The notes below the pieces were generated by a model, which saw only the letters and a list, made by a program, of their open reading frames with translations, did not search any database and was not told the DNA's origin. Of a DNA stretch of 64,000 nucleotides, positions 39,152-48,861 are shown piece by piece; the stretch's first letter is position 1, and each line of letters starts with the position of its first letter. Position numbers and translations under genes: made by a program. The stretch comes from Oxalobacteraceae bacterium OTU3CINTB1 (GTDB taxonomy: Bacteria; Pseudomonadota; Gammaproteobacteria; Burkholderiales; Burkholderiaceae_D), in NCBI GenBank assembly GCA_024123955.1, contig CP099652.1, positions 1,302,001 to 1,366,000 of the forward strand, read 5' to 3'.

Positions 39152-40090
39152 TTAGAAGCGGTAGCCGAAGGCCGCTTCGAAGCGGTCGGCGATCTCGCCG
39201 ACGGTCAGCTTGTGGTTCTGGCCGCCCTTGCTGGCGATCTTGATCGCACCCATCAGACTGGCCAGGCGGCCCGTCGTTTCCCATTTCCAGCCTTGCGTGA
39301 TGCCGAACAGCAGGCCGGCGCGGTAGGCGTCGCCGCAGCCGGTCGGGTCCAGCACGTCTGCGACCTTGACGGCCGGAATCTCGATCCGCTCGCCCTTGGT
39401 GTAGATCTCCGAGCCCTGCTCGCCGCGCGTGACGATCAGCGCTTCCAGGCGGCTGGCGATGTCCGGGATCGTCAGGCCGGTGCGCTCCATCAGCAGTTCG
39501 ATCTCGTAGTCGTTGGCGGTGACGTAGGTGGCCTTGTCGATGAAGGCGATCAGCTCGGCGCCGTTGAACATCGGCAGCTGCTGGCCCGGGTCGAAGATGA
39601 ACGGGATCTGCAGCTTGGCCAGGTCGGCGGCGTGCTTTTGCATGCCCAGGTGGCCGTCCGGCGAGATGATGGCGACCGCCGCCGCGCCCGCCTTGGCGAC
39701 GTCGTTCTCGTGCGCGTACGACATGGCGCCCGGGTGGAAGGCGTTGATCTGGTTGTTGTCCTCGTCCGCCGTGACGAAGCATTGGGCGTTGTAGGCGTCC
39801 TGCTTGATCAGGATGTTATCGGTCGAGATGTCGAGCTTGTGCAGGCGCTCGATGTAGGCGGCGTTGTCCTGGCCCATGACGCCGACGATGCGCGGCTCGC
39901 CGCCCAGCATCTTGAGGTTGTAGGCGACGTTGCCGGCGCAGCCGCCGTATTCCGTGCGCATCGTCGGCGCCAGGAACGACACGTTCACTTTGTGCAGCTG
40001 GTCGGCCAGCAGGATGCTGTCGAAGCGGCCCGGGAATTGCAGGATGGTGTCGATCGCGAGCGAGCCGCAGATGATGGAGGTCTGAGTCAT
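39152..40090 (-). CDS. PfkB family carbohydrate/nucleoside kinase
   Basis: 312 residues. Ribokinase fold: N-terminal ICGSLAIDTILQFPGRF, YGGCAGNVAYNLKMLGG (substrate lid and sugar contacts) and the C-terminal DPTGCGDAYRAGLLFG with the catalytic Asp. The family includes ribokinases and adenosine kinases; a relative in proteobacteria is annotated as adenosine kinase, but the substrate cannot be fixed here. Last gene of the long minus-strand run starting at 46202. Confidence 0.9.
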   Translation of the reverse strand: MTQTSIICGSLAIDTILQFPGRFDSILLADQLHKVNVSFLAPTMRTEYGGCAGNVAYNLKMLGGEPRIVGVMGQDNAAYIERLHKLDISTDNILIKQDAYNAQCFVTADEDNNQINAFHPGAMSYAHENDVAKAGAAAVAIISPDGHLGMQKHAADLAKLQIPFIFDPGQQLPMFNGAELIAFIDKATYVTANDYEIELLMERTGLTIPDIASRLEALIVTRGEQGSEIYTKGERIEIPAVKVADVLDPTGCGDAYRAGLLFGITQGWKWETTGRLASLMGAIKIASKGGQNHKLTVGEIADRFEAAFGYRF

Positions 40091-40099
40091 GATAGTTCT

Positions 40100-41500
40100 T
40101 TATGGATAGAAGACTGCGATGTGATAGCCGGATGCTTTCAGCTGTTTCAATTCAAAGTAGAGTTTGACAGATTGCTCGCTGCGCGGGGCGAATCCTTTGT
40201 CCAGCGCGGCGTCGGCGCCCAAATAGTCGCGCGGCGTGAACACGCGCCGCAAAATGGCCTTGTCGTTGGCGTCGTCGAGCACCAGTTCGATGTGCGGCCA
40301 CTGCTGCGCGGTGGTGCTTTGGTTGCGCAGCAGGGTGGTGAACGAGAAGGTGGTCTCGCTCAGGGTTTGCAGTTCGCCTTGCTCAATGACGAGCTCGTCG
40401 ATCTGGGTCGGCAGTTCGAGCTTGCAACCCAGTGTGGCGCAGATGTCCTGCAACGTCGGCTTGAGGCCGGGGTAGCTGGCGGCCAGCTGGTTGCGGAAGG
40501 TGGTCAAGCCTTGCGCGGCCAGCGCGCCCACCAGCACCAGCGAGCCGACGCCCATGGCGATGTTGATGGTCTTGCCGTAGCGCTCGCGGCGGCGGTCGCG
40601 CTTGAGGAAGCCCGGTTCGTTCGGGTCGTCGACTTCCTTTTCTTCCACTTCGGGTTCCGGCGGCTCGACGCTGTGGACTTCGGCCTGGGGCGCGAAGTGG
40701 TCTTGCGACGGCGCCGAGGCGGCGCGCAGCAAGGTGTGCAGCTGGGGCGCGGTGTCGCGCTCCCTGGCGGCGGCGAGCTGGACCAGCGCTTCCTCGTCGG
40801 CCTCGTCGAGGTCGTAGCGGGAGTCGGGGTCGATGGTTGGTTCCTGGCGCTCGGCGGCGGCCATCGACGGAGCTTGCTGTTCGGCGGCCTCGGCGGCGAT
40901 GCTTTGCTCCATCAGTGCCAGTTCGGCCGCCAACGCCGCTTCCAGCTCCTCGTGCGTCATCGGTTTGATGGCGAGCGGGTCTTCCGGCGCCGGTTCGACG
41001 GAGGAGGATTGCTCCTCCTCGTCGGGCTCGGGTTGCGGCTCGGGTTGCGGCTCGGGGACAGGCTCCCAGATAGGCTGAGGAATGGGCTCGGGTTCGGCCG
41101 CGGGTTCGGACTCTACTTCCTGCTCGACCTCAGCGTCAGATTCGATCGTTGGCTCCCGATCAGGCTGCCGTTCATGACCAGCCTCGTCCACCGCGCTGTC
41201 GAGCTCCAGAGTATAGATCGGTTCGTCGCTGGGCGGTTCGAACGCGCGGGTGTCCTGCTCGGCCACAGCTTCATCGAAGGGTGCGGGTGTTGGGTATAAC
41301 GGAAGCGGGGAATAGGGTGCTTCGGACACAACCGGTGCAAAGACCGGCTGCGGGATGGCGAGCGGCTCGAGCAGAGCGGCGTTGCCGTCGAAAACTTCAT
41401 TGCAGGAGCCACAGCGCACTATGCCCCCACGTAATTTCAACTGGTCATGAGCGACCCGAAACGTCGTGCTGCAGTGGGGGCATTTAGTGGCGAGCGCCAT
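40100..41500 (-). CDS. Zinc-ribbon and DUF3426 domain protein
   Basis: 466 residues. N-terminal MJ0042-type zinc ribbon (CPHCSTTF...VRCGSCNEVF, four Cys within the first 35 residues). A long acidic Glu/Pro-rich linker follows (about 60-290, including EPQPEPQPEPDEEEQSS). A membrane helix (INIAMGVGSLVLVGALAAQG) lies near residue 320, and a DUF3426 domain (LATLGCKLELP in essence, LSETTFSFTTLLRNQS, FTPRDYL) completes it. It is a standard neighbour of prmA in betaproteobacteria. Function unknown; topology suggests a cytoplasmic zinc ribbon and a periplasmic C-terminus. Confidence 0.88.
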   Translation of the reverse strand: MALATKCPHCSTTFRVAHDQLKLRGGIVRCGSCNEVFDGNAALLEPLAIPQPVFAPVVSEAPYSPLPLYPTPAPFDEAVAEQDTRAFEPPSDEPIYTLELDSAVDEAGHERQPDREPTIESDAEVEQEVESEPAAEPEPIPQPIWEPVPEPQPEPQPEPDEEEQSSSVEPAPEDPLAIKPMTHEELEAALAAELALMEQSIAAEAAEQQAPSMAAAERQEPTIDPDSRYDLDEADEEALVQLAAARERDTAPQLHTLLRAASAPSQDHFAPQAEVHSVEPPEPEVEEKEVDDPNEPGFLKRDRRRERYGKTINIAMGVGSLVLVGALAAQGLTTFRNQLAASYPGLKPTLQDICATLGCKLELPTQIDELVIEQGELQTLSETTFSFTTLLRNQSTTAQQWPHIELVLDDANDKAILRRVFTPRDYLGADAALDKGFAPRSEQSVKLYFELKQLKASGYHIAVFYP

Positions 41501-41508
41501 CGCTGCCG

Positions 41509-42440
41509 TTAGCGCGGGGCGGGTACCGCATCACTGCCGAGCCGGCCATGCAGGGCGACCCAGCCGTCTTGTTCCGCCCAGACGCCGAGCTTGATGAACG
41601 GGGCGTAGGCGGCAGCCACTTCCTCGGCCTGGCGCGCCAGCACGCCCGACAGGATCAGCGCGCCACCGGGAGCGACGCGGCCCGACAGCATCGGCGCCAT
41701 CAGTTTGAGCGGGCTCGACAGGATATTGGCGACCACGATGTCGAACTTCTGCTCGGCGTGCTGCGATTGCGCGAAGGTGTCCGGCAGGAAGTATTCGATC
41801 TCGCACTTGTTGCGTTCGGCGTTGTCGGCCGCCGATTCGATCGCTTGCGGATCGATGTCGACGCCCACCACTTCGCCGGCGCCAACCTTCTTGGCGACCA
41901 TCGCCAGGATGCCGGAACCGCAGCCGTAGTCGAGCACGGTTTTATCGGGCGCCGGGTTCGCTTCCAGCCATTCCATGCACAGGCGGGTGGTCGGATGGCT
42001 GCCGGTGCCGAAGGCCAGGCCCGGGTCCAGCTCCAGGATCAGGCCGTCAGGGTCCGGCGCCTCGTGCCAGCTCGGCACGACCCAGATGTTCTTGCCGATG
42101 TGAATCGGCGCGAACTGCGATTGCGTCAGGCGCACCCAGTCCTGCTCCTCGACCTTGCGCGTGGTGAACTTCGGCAGGGTCGCCAGCTTGATCTGTTCGG
42201 CGGCGGCGGCCACGATGGCGGCCTGGTCGTCATCCTCGTTGGTCAGGGCGACGACGCGGCTGTGATCCCATGCCGCTTCGGTCGGTTCCATGCCCGGCTC
42301 GCCGAACAGCGGGCGCTCCTGGTCGGTGCCTTCGTCGGCGTCTTCCACGGACACCGACAGCGCGCCGACTTCCATCAACGCGTCCGACAGGGCTTCGGCG
42401 TGGTCGCGCGCGATTTCGATGACGATTTCAGTCCAGCTCA

Positions 42441-42441
<1 letters not shown>
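41509..42441 (-). CDS. prmA: Ribosomal protein L11 methyltransferase
   Basis: 310 residues. SAM-dependent trimethylation of ribosomal protein L11. N-terminal L11-recognition domain ([24 protein letters not shown]), then the Rossmann domain: [42 protein letters not shown] with the SAM-binding glycines, and [17 protein letters not shown] (the NILxxPL active-site motif). The ATG overlaps the accC stop by one base. Confidence 0.96.
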
Positions 42442-43817
<1,376 letters not shown>

Positions 43818-43929
43818 GATAGGTTCGCGTATGTCTGTGAGCGCCGAAAATCCGGCAACGTCAGGTAGAGGAGGGAATGCGGAACAAAGCCGGCGCGCCC
43901 GTCACCGAAGGGGAGGGCGCGAACCGGAC

Positions 43930-44397
43930 TTAGCCTATCACAAACAGCGGTTGGCCGAATTCGACCGGTTGGCCGTTCTCGACCAGAATCTGGGTGATCG
44001 TGCCGGATTTGTCGGCATCGATTTCATTCAACAGTTTCATTGCTTCGATAATGCACAGGGTGTCGCCTTCCTTGACGACGGCGCCCACTTCGACGTACGC
44101 GGCCGAACCTGGCGCCGACGAACGATAGAAAGTGCCGACCATCGGCGATTTGACGATGTGGCCGGTTGGCTCGGCGGCGACGGCCGGAGCCGCTGCTGCG
44201 GCCGGCGCGGCGGCTGGCGCGGGAGCTGCGTGGTACTGCGGCTGCATGCCTTGCGGCTGCATCATCACCATCTGGTTTTGCGGCAGGGCCGACGATTTGA
44301 CGATGCGGACTTTGCTCTCGCCTTCGGTCACTTCGAGCTCGGCGATGTCCGACTCCGCGACCAAATCAATCAAGGTCTTCAGCTTGCGTAGATCCAT
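43930..44397 (-). CDS. accB: Biotin carboxyl carrier protein of acetyl-CoA carboxylase
   Basis: 155 residues, GGGGG 7 bases before the ATG. N-terminal [16 protein letters not shown], an Ala/Pro-rich linker ([16 protein letters not shown]), and the biotinyl domain with [14 protein letters not shown], in which the Lys is biotinylated. It precedes accC with a 112-base gap. Confidence 0.97.
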   Translation of the reverse strand: MDLRKLKTLIDLVAESDIAELEVTEGESKVRIVKSSALPQNQMVMMQPQGMQPQYHAAPAPAAAPAAAAAPAVAAEPTGHIVKSPMVGTFYRSSAPGSAAYVEVGAVVKEGDTLCIIEAMKLLNEIDADKSGTITQILVENGQPVEFGQPLFVIG

Positions 44398-44495
44398 GTA
44401 ACCCCCGGAATATCTTGTTATGTAAAGTGTGAACGGCCGCGCCTCGTGGGCGAAACCGCGCTTAGTTGCCTAAGTTTGCGCGCAGATCGCGTAGA

Positions 44496-44933
44496 TTAAC
44501 GCCTTTTAATGGCGAAGTCGATGGCAAACCGATATCCTTCGATACCCAGTCCGCAGATCGTGCCTAGTGCGATCGCGCTCAGGAAAGAATGGTGGCGAAA
44601 CGACTCGCGCTGGTAAATATTGGAAATATGCACTTCCACAAACGGAATGGACACGCCCGCCAAGGCATCGCGCAGGGCAACGCTGGTATGGGTCAACCCA
44701 CCCGGATTGATGACGATGGCGTCCACGCCTTCCGTCCTGGCTGCGTGGATGCGGTCGATCAGCGCGCCTTCGTGGTTGCTCTGGAAGCAGGACAGTGTCG
44801 CACCGGCCGCCTCGGCCTGCGCCACGGCGGCTTGCTCCACATCGGCCAGCGTACTGGCGCCGTACACCTCCGGCTCGCGGGTGCCCAGTAAATTAAGGTT
44901 GGGACCGTTGAGAAGTAGAAGCTTTTTTGCCAT
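44496..44933 (-). CDS. aroQ: 3-dehydroquinate dehydratase, type II
   Basis: 145 residues from the ATG at 44933, which matches the family length; a longer frame to 44993 adds 20 residues unlike the family. Third step of the shikimate pathway. Conserved parts: [21 protein letters not shown] with the active-site Tyr, [32 protein letters not shown] and [18 protein letters not shown] with the catalytic His. The usual partner of accB/accC in this group. Confidence 0.96.
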   Translation of the reverse strand: MAKKLLLLNGPNLNLLGTREPEVYGASTLADVEQAAVAQAEAAGATLSCFQSNHEGALIDRIHAARTEGVDAIVINPGGLTHTSVALRDALAGVSIPFVEVHISNIYQRESFRHHSFLSAIALGTICGLGIEGYRFAIDFAIKRR

Positions 44934-45016
44934 GGTTCTAGACCGTTTTCCGCGAAAGTTCCGCATTTTGCCGCCAACTGCTGGCATTGGCAAGAGAAAA
45001 AAACGCCTGAATCTTG

Positions 45017-45562
45017 TTAAAGAGTTTCAAGGTCCTTACGCAGCTCGTCGAATTTCAGGCGGCCCAGATAGGTCTTCTTGACTTGGCCGTCGGCGCCGAT
45101 CAGCACCGTGTACGGCAGGCCGCCGCCGGTGTTGCCGAACTGCCGCGACAGGTCGGTGCCGCTCGTGCCGGCCACCAGCACCGGGTAGGTGATTTTGTAT
45201 TTGTCGCTAAAAGCGGCGATATTCGACGGCGAATCAATACCGATGCCGATAACTTGCAGATTCTTACCCGCTTCTCCGGAGGCCAGCTCGGACAGTTCCG
45301 GCATCTCCTGCACGCACGGCGCGCACCATGGCGCCCAGAAATTGACCAGCATCGCCTTGCCTTTATATTGGGCCAGCGCGGTCGGCGCGCCTTTGGCGTC
45401 CGGCAGCGTTTGCGCGTACAGCGCGCCCACCGGCCCGGTCACGCCGGCTGGCGCGGTGGTGGTGATCGGTGCGGCGTTTTGTTTATTAAAGCCGACCCAG
45501 GCGCCGGATGCGGCGAACAGGAGGGCGACGCCGACATAGGCGGCCAGATGTTTTTTATTCAT
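45017..45562 (-). CDS. TlpA-like membrane-anchored thiol-disulfide protein
   Basis: 181 residues. One N-terminal membrane anchor ([20 protein letters not shown]), then a periplasmic thioredoxin fold with redox motif WCAPC in [20 protein letters not shown] and the cis-Pro loop [13 protein letters not shown]. TlpA/ResA-type proteins reduce apocytochrome c or other periplasmic thiols; the partner here is not shown. Its start overlaps the end of the upstream gene by 8 bases. Confidence 0.92.
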   Translation of the reverse strand: MNKKHLAAYVGVALLFAASGAWVGFNKQNAAPITTTAPAGVTGPVGALYAQTLPDAKGAPTALAQYKGKAMLVNFWAPWCAPCVQEMPELSELASGEAGKNLQVIGIGIDSPSNIAAFSDKYKITYPVLVAGTSGTDLSRQFGNTGGGLPYTVLIGADGQVKKTYLGRLKFDELRKDLETL

Positions 45563-46202
45563 GATCGGGGTTCGGGTTGGGGTTTTCGTCGTGGGTACTA
45601 CTAACTAATAGCGCGCGCACGGCGGCGATATCGGCGCGCACCAGCTTGTCGCCACGGGTTTTGACCGCGCCGCGCAAATCGTCCAGCTCATATAAAGCGG
45701 CGTGGACGCCTTCCTTGTGCCACATGAAGCTGACCGTCTCGACCGGATCGTAGCGCGGGCCTTTGAAGTGCGGCGTTTCGGAGATGTCGATTTGTAAATT
45801 ACGGTTCAGCAGAAAGATTTCCACTTCCTTGGCGCTGTCGGCGAACAATTGCAGATGGATGTCGTCGTGCGCACCGGCGGTGCCGTTGAGGACGGCGCCG
45901 GTCAGGAACGGGTGGAACGCGGCCAGGCCTTCCATGATGTCCACCGCCAGGGTGCGCAGCCGGAACAGGCGCGCCGGCTGGGTGTCCGCATGGAACAGCG
46001 ATTGGTAGATGCGTACTTCCTCTTCGATCTGCGCGTGGTCCGGCAGCAGGTTCGGCGGCGGTTGCGTGTCGCCGAGGATTTGTTTGGCGGCCTTGCGCTT
46101 GGCGGCGTTGTAGTCGGCGCCGTCCTGCGCGATCAGGCGCGCGGCGGCGGCGGCGATCTCGGCGCGGAGCAGCAGGACTTCTTCGATAACATTCGGCGTC
46201 AT
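45555..46202 (-). CDS. Nucleotidyltransferase-like protein, function unknown
   Basis: 215 residues. A weakly conserved nucleotidyltransferase-type core is suggested by FLTGAVLNGTAGAHDDIHLQLFAD (G...D.D pattern) and EVEIFLLNRNLQIDISE. The N-terminal half is helical (EEVLLLRAEIAAAAARLIAQ). It lacks a fully canonical GSxxxxxDxD motif, so activity is uncertain. It is divergent from mpl and precedes the TlpA-like gene, an arrangement common in betaproteobacteria. Confidence 0.6.
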   Translation of the reverse strand: MTPNVIEEVLLLRAEIAAAAARLIAQDGADYNAAKRKAAKQILGDTQPPPNLLPDHAQIEEEVRIYQSLFHADTQPARLFRLRTLAVDIMEGLAAFHPFLTGAVLNGTAGAHDDIHLQLFADSAKEVEIFLLNRNLQIDISETPHFKGPRYDPVETVSFMWHKEGVHAALYELDDLRGAVKTRGDKLVRADIAAVRALLVSSTHDENPNPNPDHE

Positions 46203-46290
46203 GGACGAGATAATACTCTGAACCGGGAATTCGGCGTCGGCTCAGGTAAAATCGCGTATTCACTTGCGCGGATCGATCCTGTTACACACT

Positions 46291-47667
46291 ATGCATATTC
46301 ATATTCTCGGTATTTGCGGCACCTTCATGGGCGGCCTGGCGGTCCTGGCGAAAGAGGCGGGCCACCGCGTGACCGGCTGCGACGCCAACGTTTATCCGCC
46401 GATGAGCACCCAGCTGGAATCCCAGGGCATAGAACTGATACAGGGCTTCGGCCCGGAACAAACCGCGCTCAATCCCGACCTGTATGTGATCGGCAACGTG
46501 GTCTCGCGCGGCAATCCGCTGATCGAAGAGATTCTGAATCGCGGCCTGCCATACGTTTCCGGCCCGCAGTGGATGGGCGAACATATATTAAGGGACCGCT
46601 GGGTGCTGGCCGTGGCCGGCACGCACGGCAAGACCACCACCTCGGCCATGCTGACCTGGATACTGGAAGACGCCGGCTACGCGCCCGGTTTCCTGATCGG
46701 CGGCGTGCCGCTGAACTTTGGCGTCTCGGCCCGCATGCAAGGCGACAAAGACTCGATCTTCTTCGTCATCGAGGCCGACGAGTACGACACCGCCTTCTTC
46801 GACAAGCGCAGCAAGTTCGTCCACTACCACGCCAAGACCGCGATCCTGAACAATCTGGAATACGATCACGCCGACATCTTCCCCGACCTGGGCGCCATCG
46901 AGACGCAATTCCATCATCTGGTGCGCACGGTGCCGGGCATCGGCCGCGTCATCTACAACGGCGACGAGGCGTCGCTGCAGCGCGTGCTCAAGCGCGGTTG
47001 CTGGAGCGAGAAGGAAAGCTTCGCCGGCAAGGGTGAAACCGACGGCGCCGAATGGGCGATGAACGAATACGATGACGGCAGCTTCGACGTCATTTTCGGC
47101 GGTGAAACGGTCGGCAAGGTCGAGTGGAACCTGACCGGCAAGCACAACCGCGCCAACGCGCTGGCCGCGATCGCCGCCGCCCGCCACGTCGGCGTGCCGG
47201 TCGCGCAGGCGGCCAAGTCGCTGGCGACGTTCGAGAACGTCAAGCGCCGCATGGAAGTGCGCGGCACCGTCAACGACATCACCGTGTTCGACGACTTCGC
47301 CCACCATCCGACCGCGATCGCCACCACCGTCGGCGGCCTGCGCCAGAAGGTGGGCAAAGATACCCGCATCCTGGCCGTGCTCGAACCGCGCTCGAACACG
47401 ATGAAGCTGGGCGCGATGAAGGATGCGCTGCCGGGCAGCCTGAGCGATGCCGATCTGGTGTTCGGCTTCGGCAGCCAGCAGGCGCTGGGCTGGAGCCTGG
47501 GCGACGCGCTGGCGCCGCTGGGCAATATCGCCAGCGCCTACGAGGACATCGACGCGCTGGTCGAAGCCATCGTCAAGGCCGCCCGGCCGGGCGACCAGAT
47601 CATTGTGATGAGCAACGGCGGCTTCGGCGGCGTGCACAACAAAATCCTGGAAGCGCTGGCGCGATGA
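46291..47667 (+). CDS. mpl: UDP-MurNAc:L-Ala-gamma-D-Glu-meso-DAP ligase
   Basis: 458 residues from ATG 46291 (MHIHILGICGTFMGGLA matches the family start; the frame is open to 46264). Murein-recycling ligase that re-attaches the tripeptide released by enzymes such as AmpD to UDP-MurNAc. Mur-ligase features: N-terminal Rossmann domain, VAGTHGKTTTSAML P-loop, FFVIEADEYDTAFFD, NNLEYDHADIF and DDFAHHPTAIATT, and the C-terminal domain. It complements ampD elsewhere in this window. Confidence 0.96.
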   Translation: MHIHILGICGTFMGGLAVLAKEAGHRVTGCDANVYPPMSTQLESQGIELIQGFGPEQTALNPDLYVIGNVVSRGNPLIEEILNRGLPYVSGPQWMGEHILRDRWVLAVAGTHGKTTTSAMLTWILEDAGYAPGFLIGGVPLNFGVSARMQGDKDSIFFVIEADEYDTAFFDKRSKFVHYHAKTAILNNLEYDHADIFPDLGAIETQFHHLVRTVPGIGRVIYNGDEASLQRVLKRGCWSEKESFAGKGETDGAEWAMNEYDDGSFDVIFGGETVGKVEWNLTGKHNRANALAAIAAARHVGVPVAQAAKSLATFENVKRRMEVRGTVNDITVFDDFAHHPTAIATTVGGLRQKVGKDTRILAVLEPRSNTMKLGAMKDALPGSLSDADLVFGFGSQQALGWSLGDALAPLGNIASAYEDIDALVEAIVKAARPGDQIIVMSNGGFGGVHNKILEALAR

Positions 47668-48242
47668 TTCTTTATCTACACGGATTCCGCTCGTCGCCGC
47701 AGTCGATGAAGGGGCGCGTGATCAGCGAGCGCATGGCCGAACTGGGTCTGTCGGACCAGCTGGTCTGCCCGCAACTGCCGGCGTCGCCGAAGCTGGCGAT
47801 GGAATTGGCGCTCTCTTTAATAGCGGGCGTGCCGGCGGAGGAGTTGAGTATCATCGGCTCCTCGCTGGGCGGCTACTACGCCACCTGGCTGGCGGAGCGC
47901 ATCGGCTGCCGCGCCGTGTTACTGAATCCGGCCATCGTGCCGTTGCAGGATCTGGACAAGCATGTCGGCGTGACAACGCAATTCCATTCCGACGAGCCGT
48001 TCGAGTTCAAGCGTGAATATATCGACGAGTTGCGCGCGCTGGCGATCGATCCGGTCACCCGCCCCGAGCGCTATTTCCTGATCGCCGCCACCGGCGACGA
48101 AGTGCTGGACTATCGCGACATGGTCAAGCATTATGCGGGCGCGCGCCAGCACGTGATCGACGGCAGCGACCATGGCATTTCCGAATTTCCCGAGTATGTG
48201 GATGCGGTGCTGGCGTTTTGCGGCGTCGAGGCCGGCCGTTGA
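47664..48242 (+). CDS. YqiA/YcfP-type alpha/beta-hydrolase (esterase)
   Basis: 192 residues, ATG overlapping the mpl stop (ATGA). Alpha/beta-hydrolase: MILYLHGFRSSPQSMKG (oxyanion side), IIGSSLGGYYATWLAE with the nucleophilic Ser, LIAATGDEVLDYRD (Asp) and VIDGSDHGISEFPEY (His). Members are esterases of unclear physiological role. Coupled to mpl and to ubiC. Confidence 0.9.
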   Translation: MILYLHGFRSSPQSMKGRVISERMAELGLSDQLVCPQLPASPKLAMELALSLIAGVPAEELSIIGSSLGGYYATWLAERIGCRAVLLNPAIVPLQDLDKHVGVTTQFHSDEPFEFKREYIDELRALAIDPVTRPERYFLIAATGDEVLDYRDMVKHYAGARQHVIDGSDHGISEFPEYVDAVLAFCGVEAGR

Positions 48243-48841
48243 GGCGGTTGTCGTCGCCCACCCGTGGCGCTTCCCTGCGACAGACCCGATGGCAGCCGCA
48301 TGTGCTGGGCTTGAACGCGCCGCCGTCGTTGCGTCCGTGGCTGACGGAAGGCGGCTCCTTGACCGCCAGACTGAAGGATCACAGCCAGACTTTCCGCGTG
48401 CAGTGCCTGCATCAGCGCGTGGCCCGCTGCCTGTCCGACGAGGCCGCCGTGATCGGCCTGCACCGCCCCGGCCGCGTGTGGGAGAGGGAAGTGCTGCTGC
48501 GGTGTGATAATACGCCCGTGGTCTTCGCGCACACGGTGGTGCCGATGTCGGCCACGGCGGCCGATTGGCCTTTATTTAGCGCGCTGGGCGAGCGCTCGCT
48601 GGGGACGACCTTGTTTGGTGACCCGCTAGTGCGGCGCGGCGTTTTGGAATTTGCAAGATTGCGGGAAGGGCATCCGTTGGCGCAGCGCGCGGCGGCGGCC
48701 CTTTTCCTTCAAAACGAGGCGCCTCCGCAAGAGCGCATATTATATGCACGGCGCTGTTTATATCGGCGCCGTCAGGGTACTCTGCTGGTCACGGAAGTGT
48801 TTCTGCCTTCCGTGCTGGCCCTGCGCAGTCATAACGAATAA
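48239..48841 (+). CDS. ubiC: Chorismate lyase
   Basis: Makes 4-hydroxybenzoate and pyruvate from chorismate, first committed step of ubiquinone synthesis. About 200 residues when begun at TTG 48239, which overlaps the upstream stop (TTGA); TTG at 48218 is also in frame and no ATG is near. Family segments: LTEGGSLTARLKDHSQTFRVQ, DEAAVIGLHRPGRVWEREVLL, VFAHTVVP and LGERSLGTTLFGDPLVRRGVLEFAR (read in two parts). The start is the weak point. Confidence 0.85.
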   Translation: MRRLSSPTRGASLRQTRWQPHVLGLNAPPSLRPWLTEGGSLTARLKDHSQTFRVQCLHQRVARCLSDEAAVIGLHRPGRVWEREVLLRCDNTPVVFAHTVVPMSATAADWPLFSALGERSLGTTLFGDPLVRRGVLEFARLREGHPLAQRAAAALFLQNEAPPQERILYARRCLYRRRQGTLLVTEVFLPSVLALRSHNE

Positions 48842-48861
48842 ACAACGAACAGAAGCGAGCA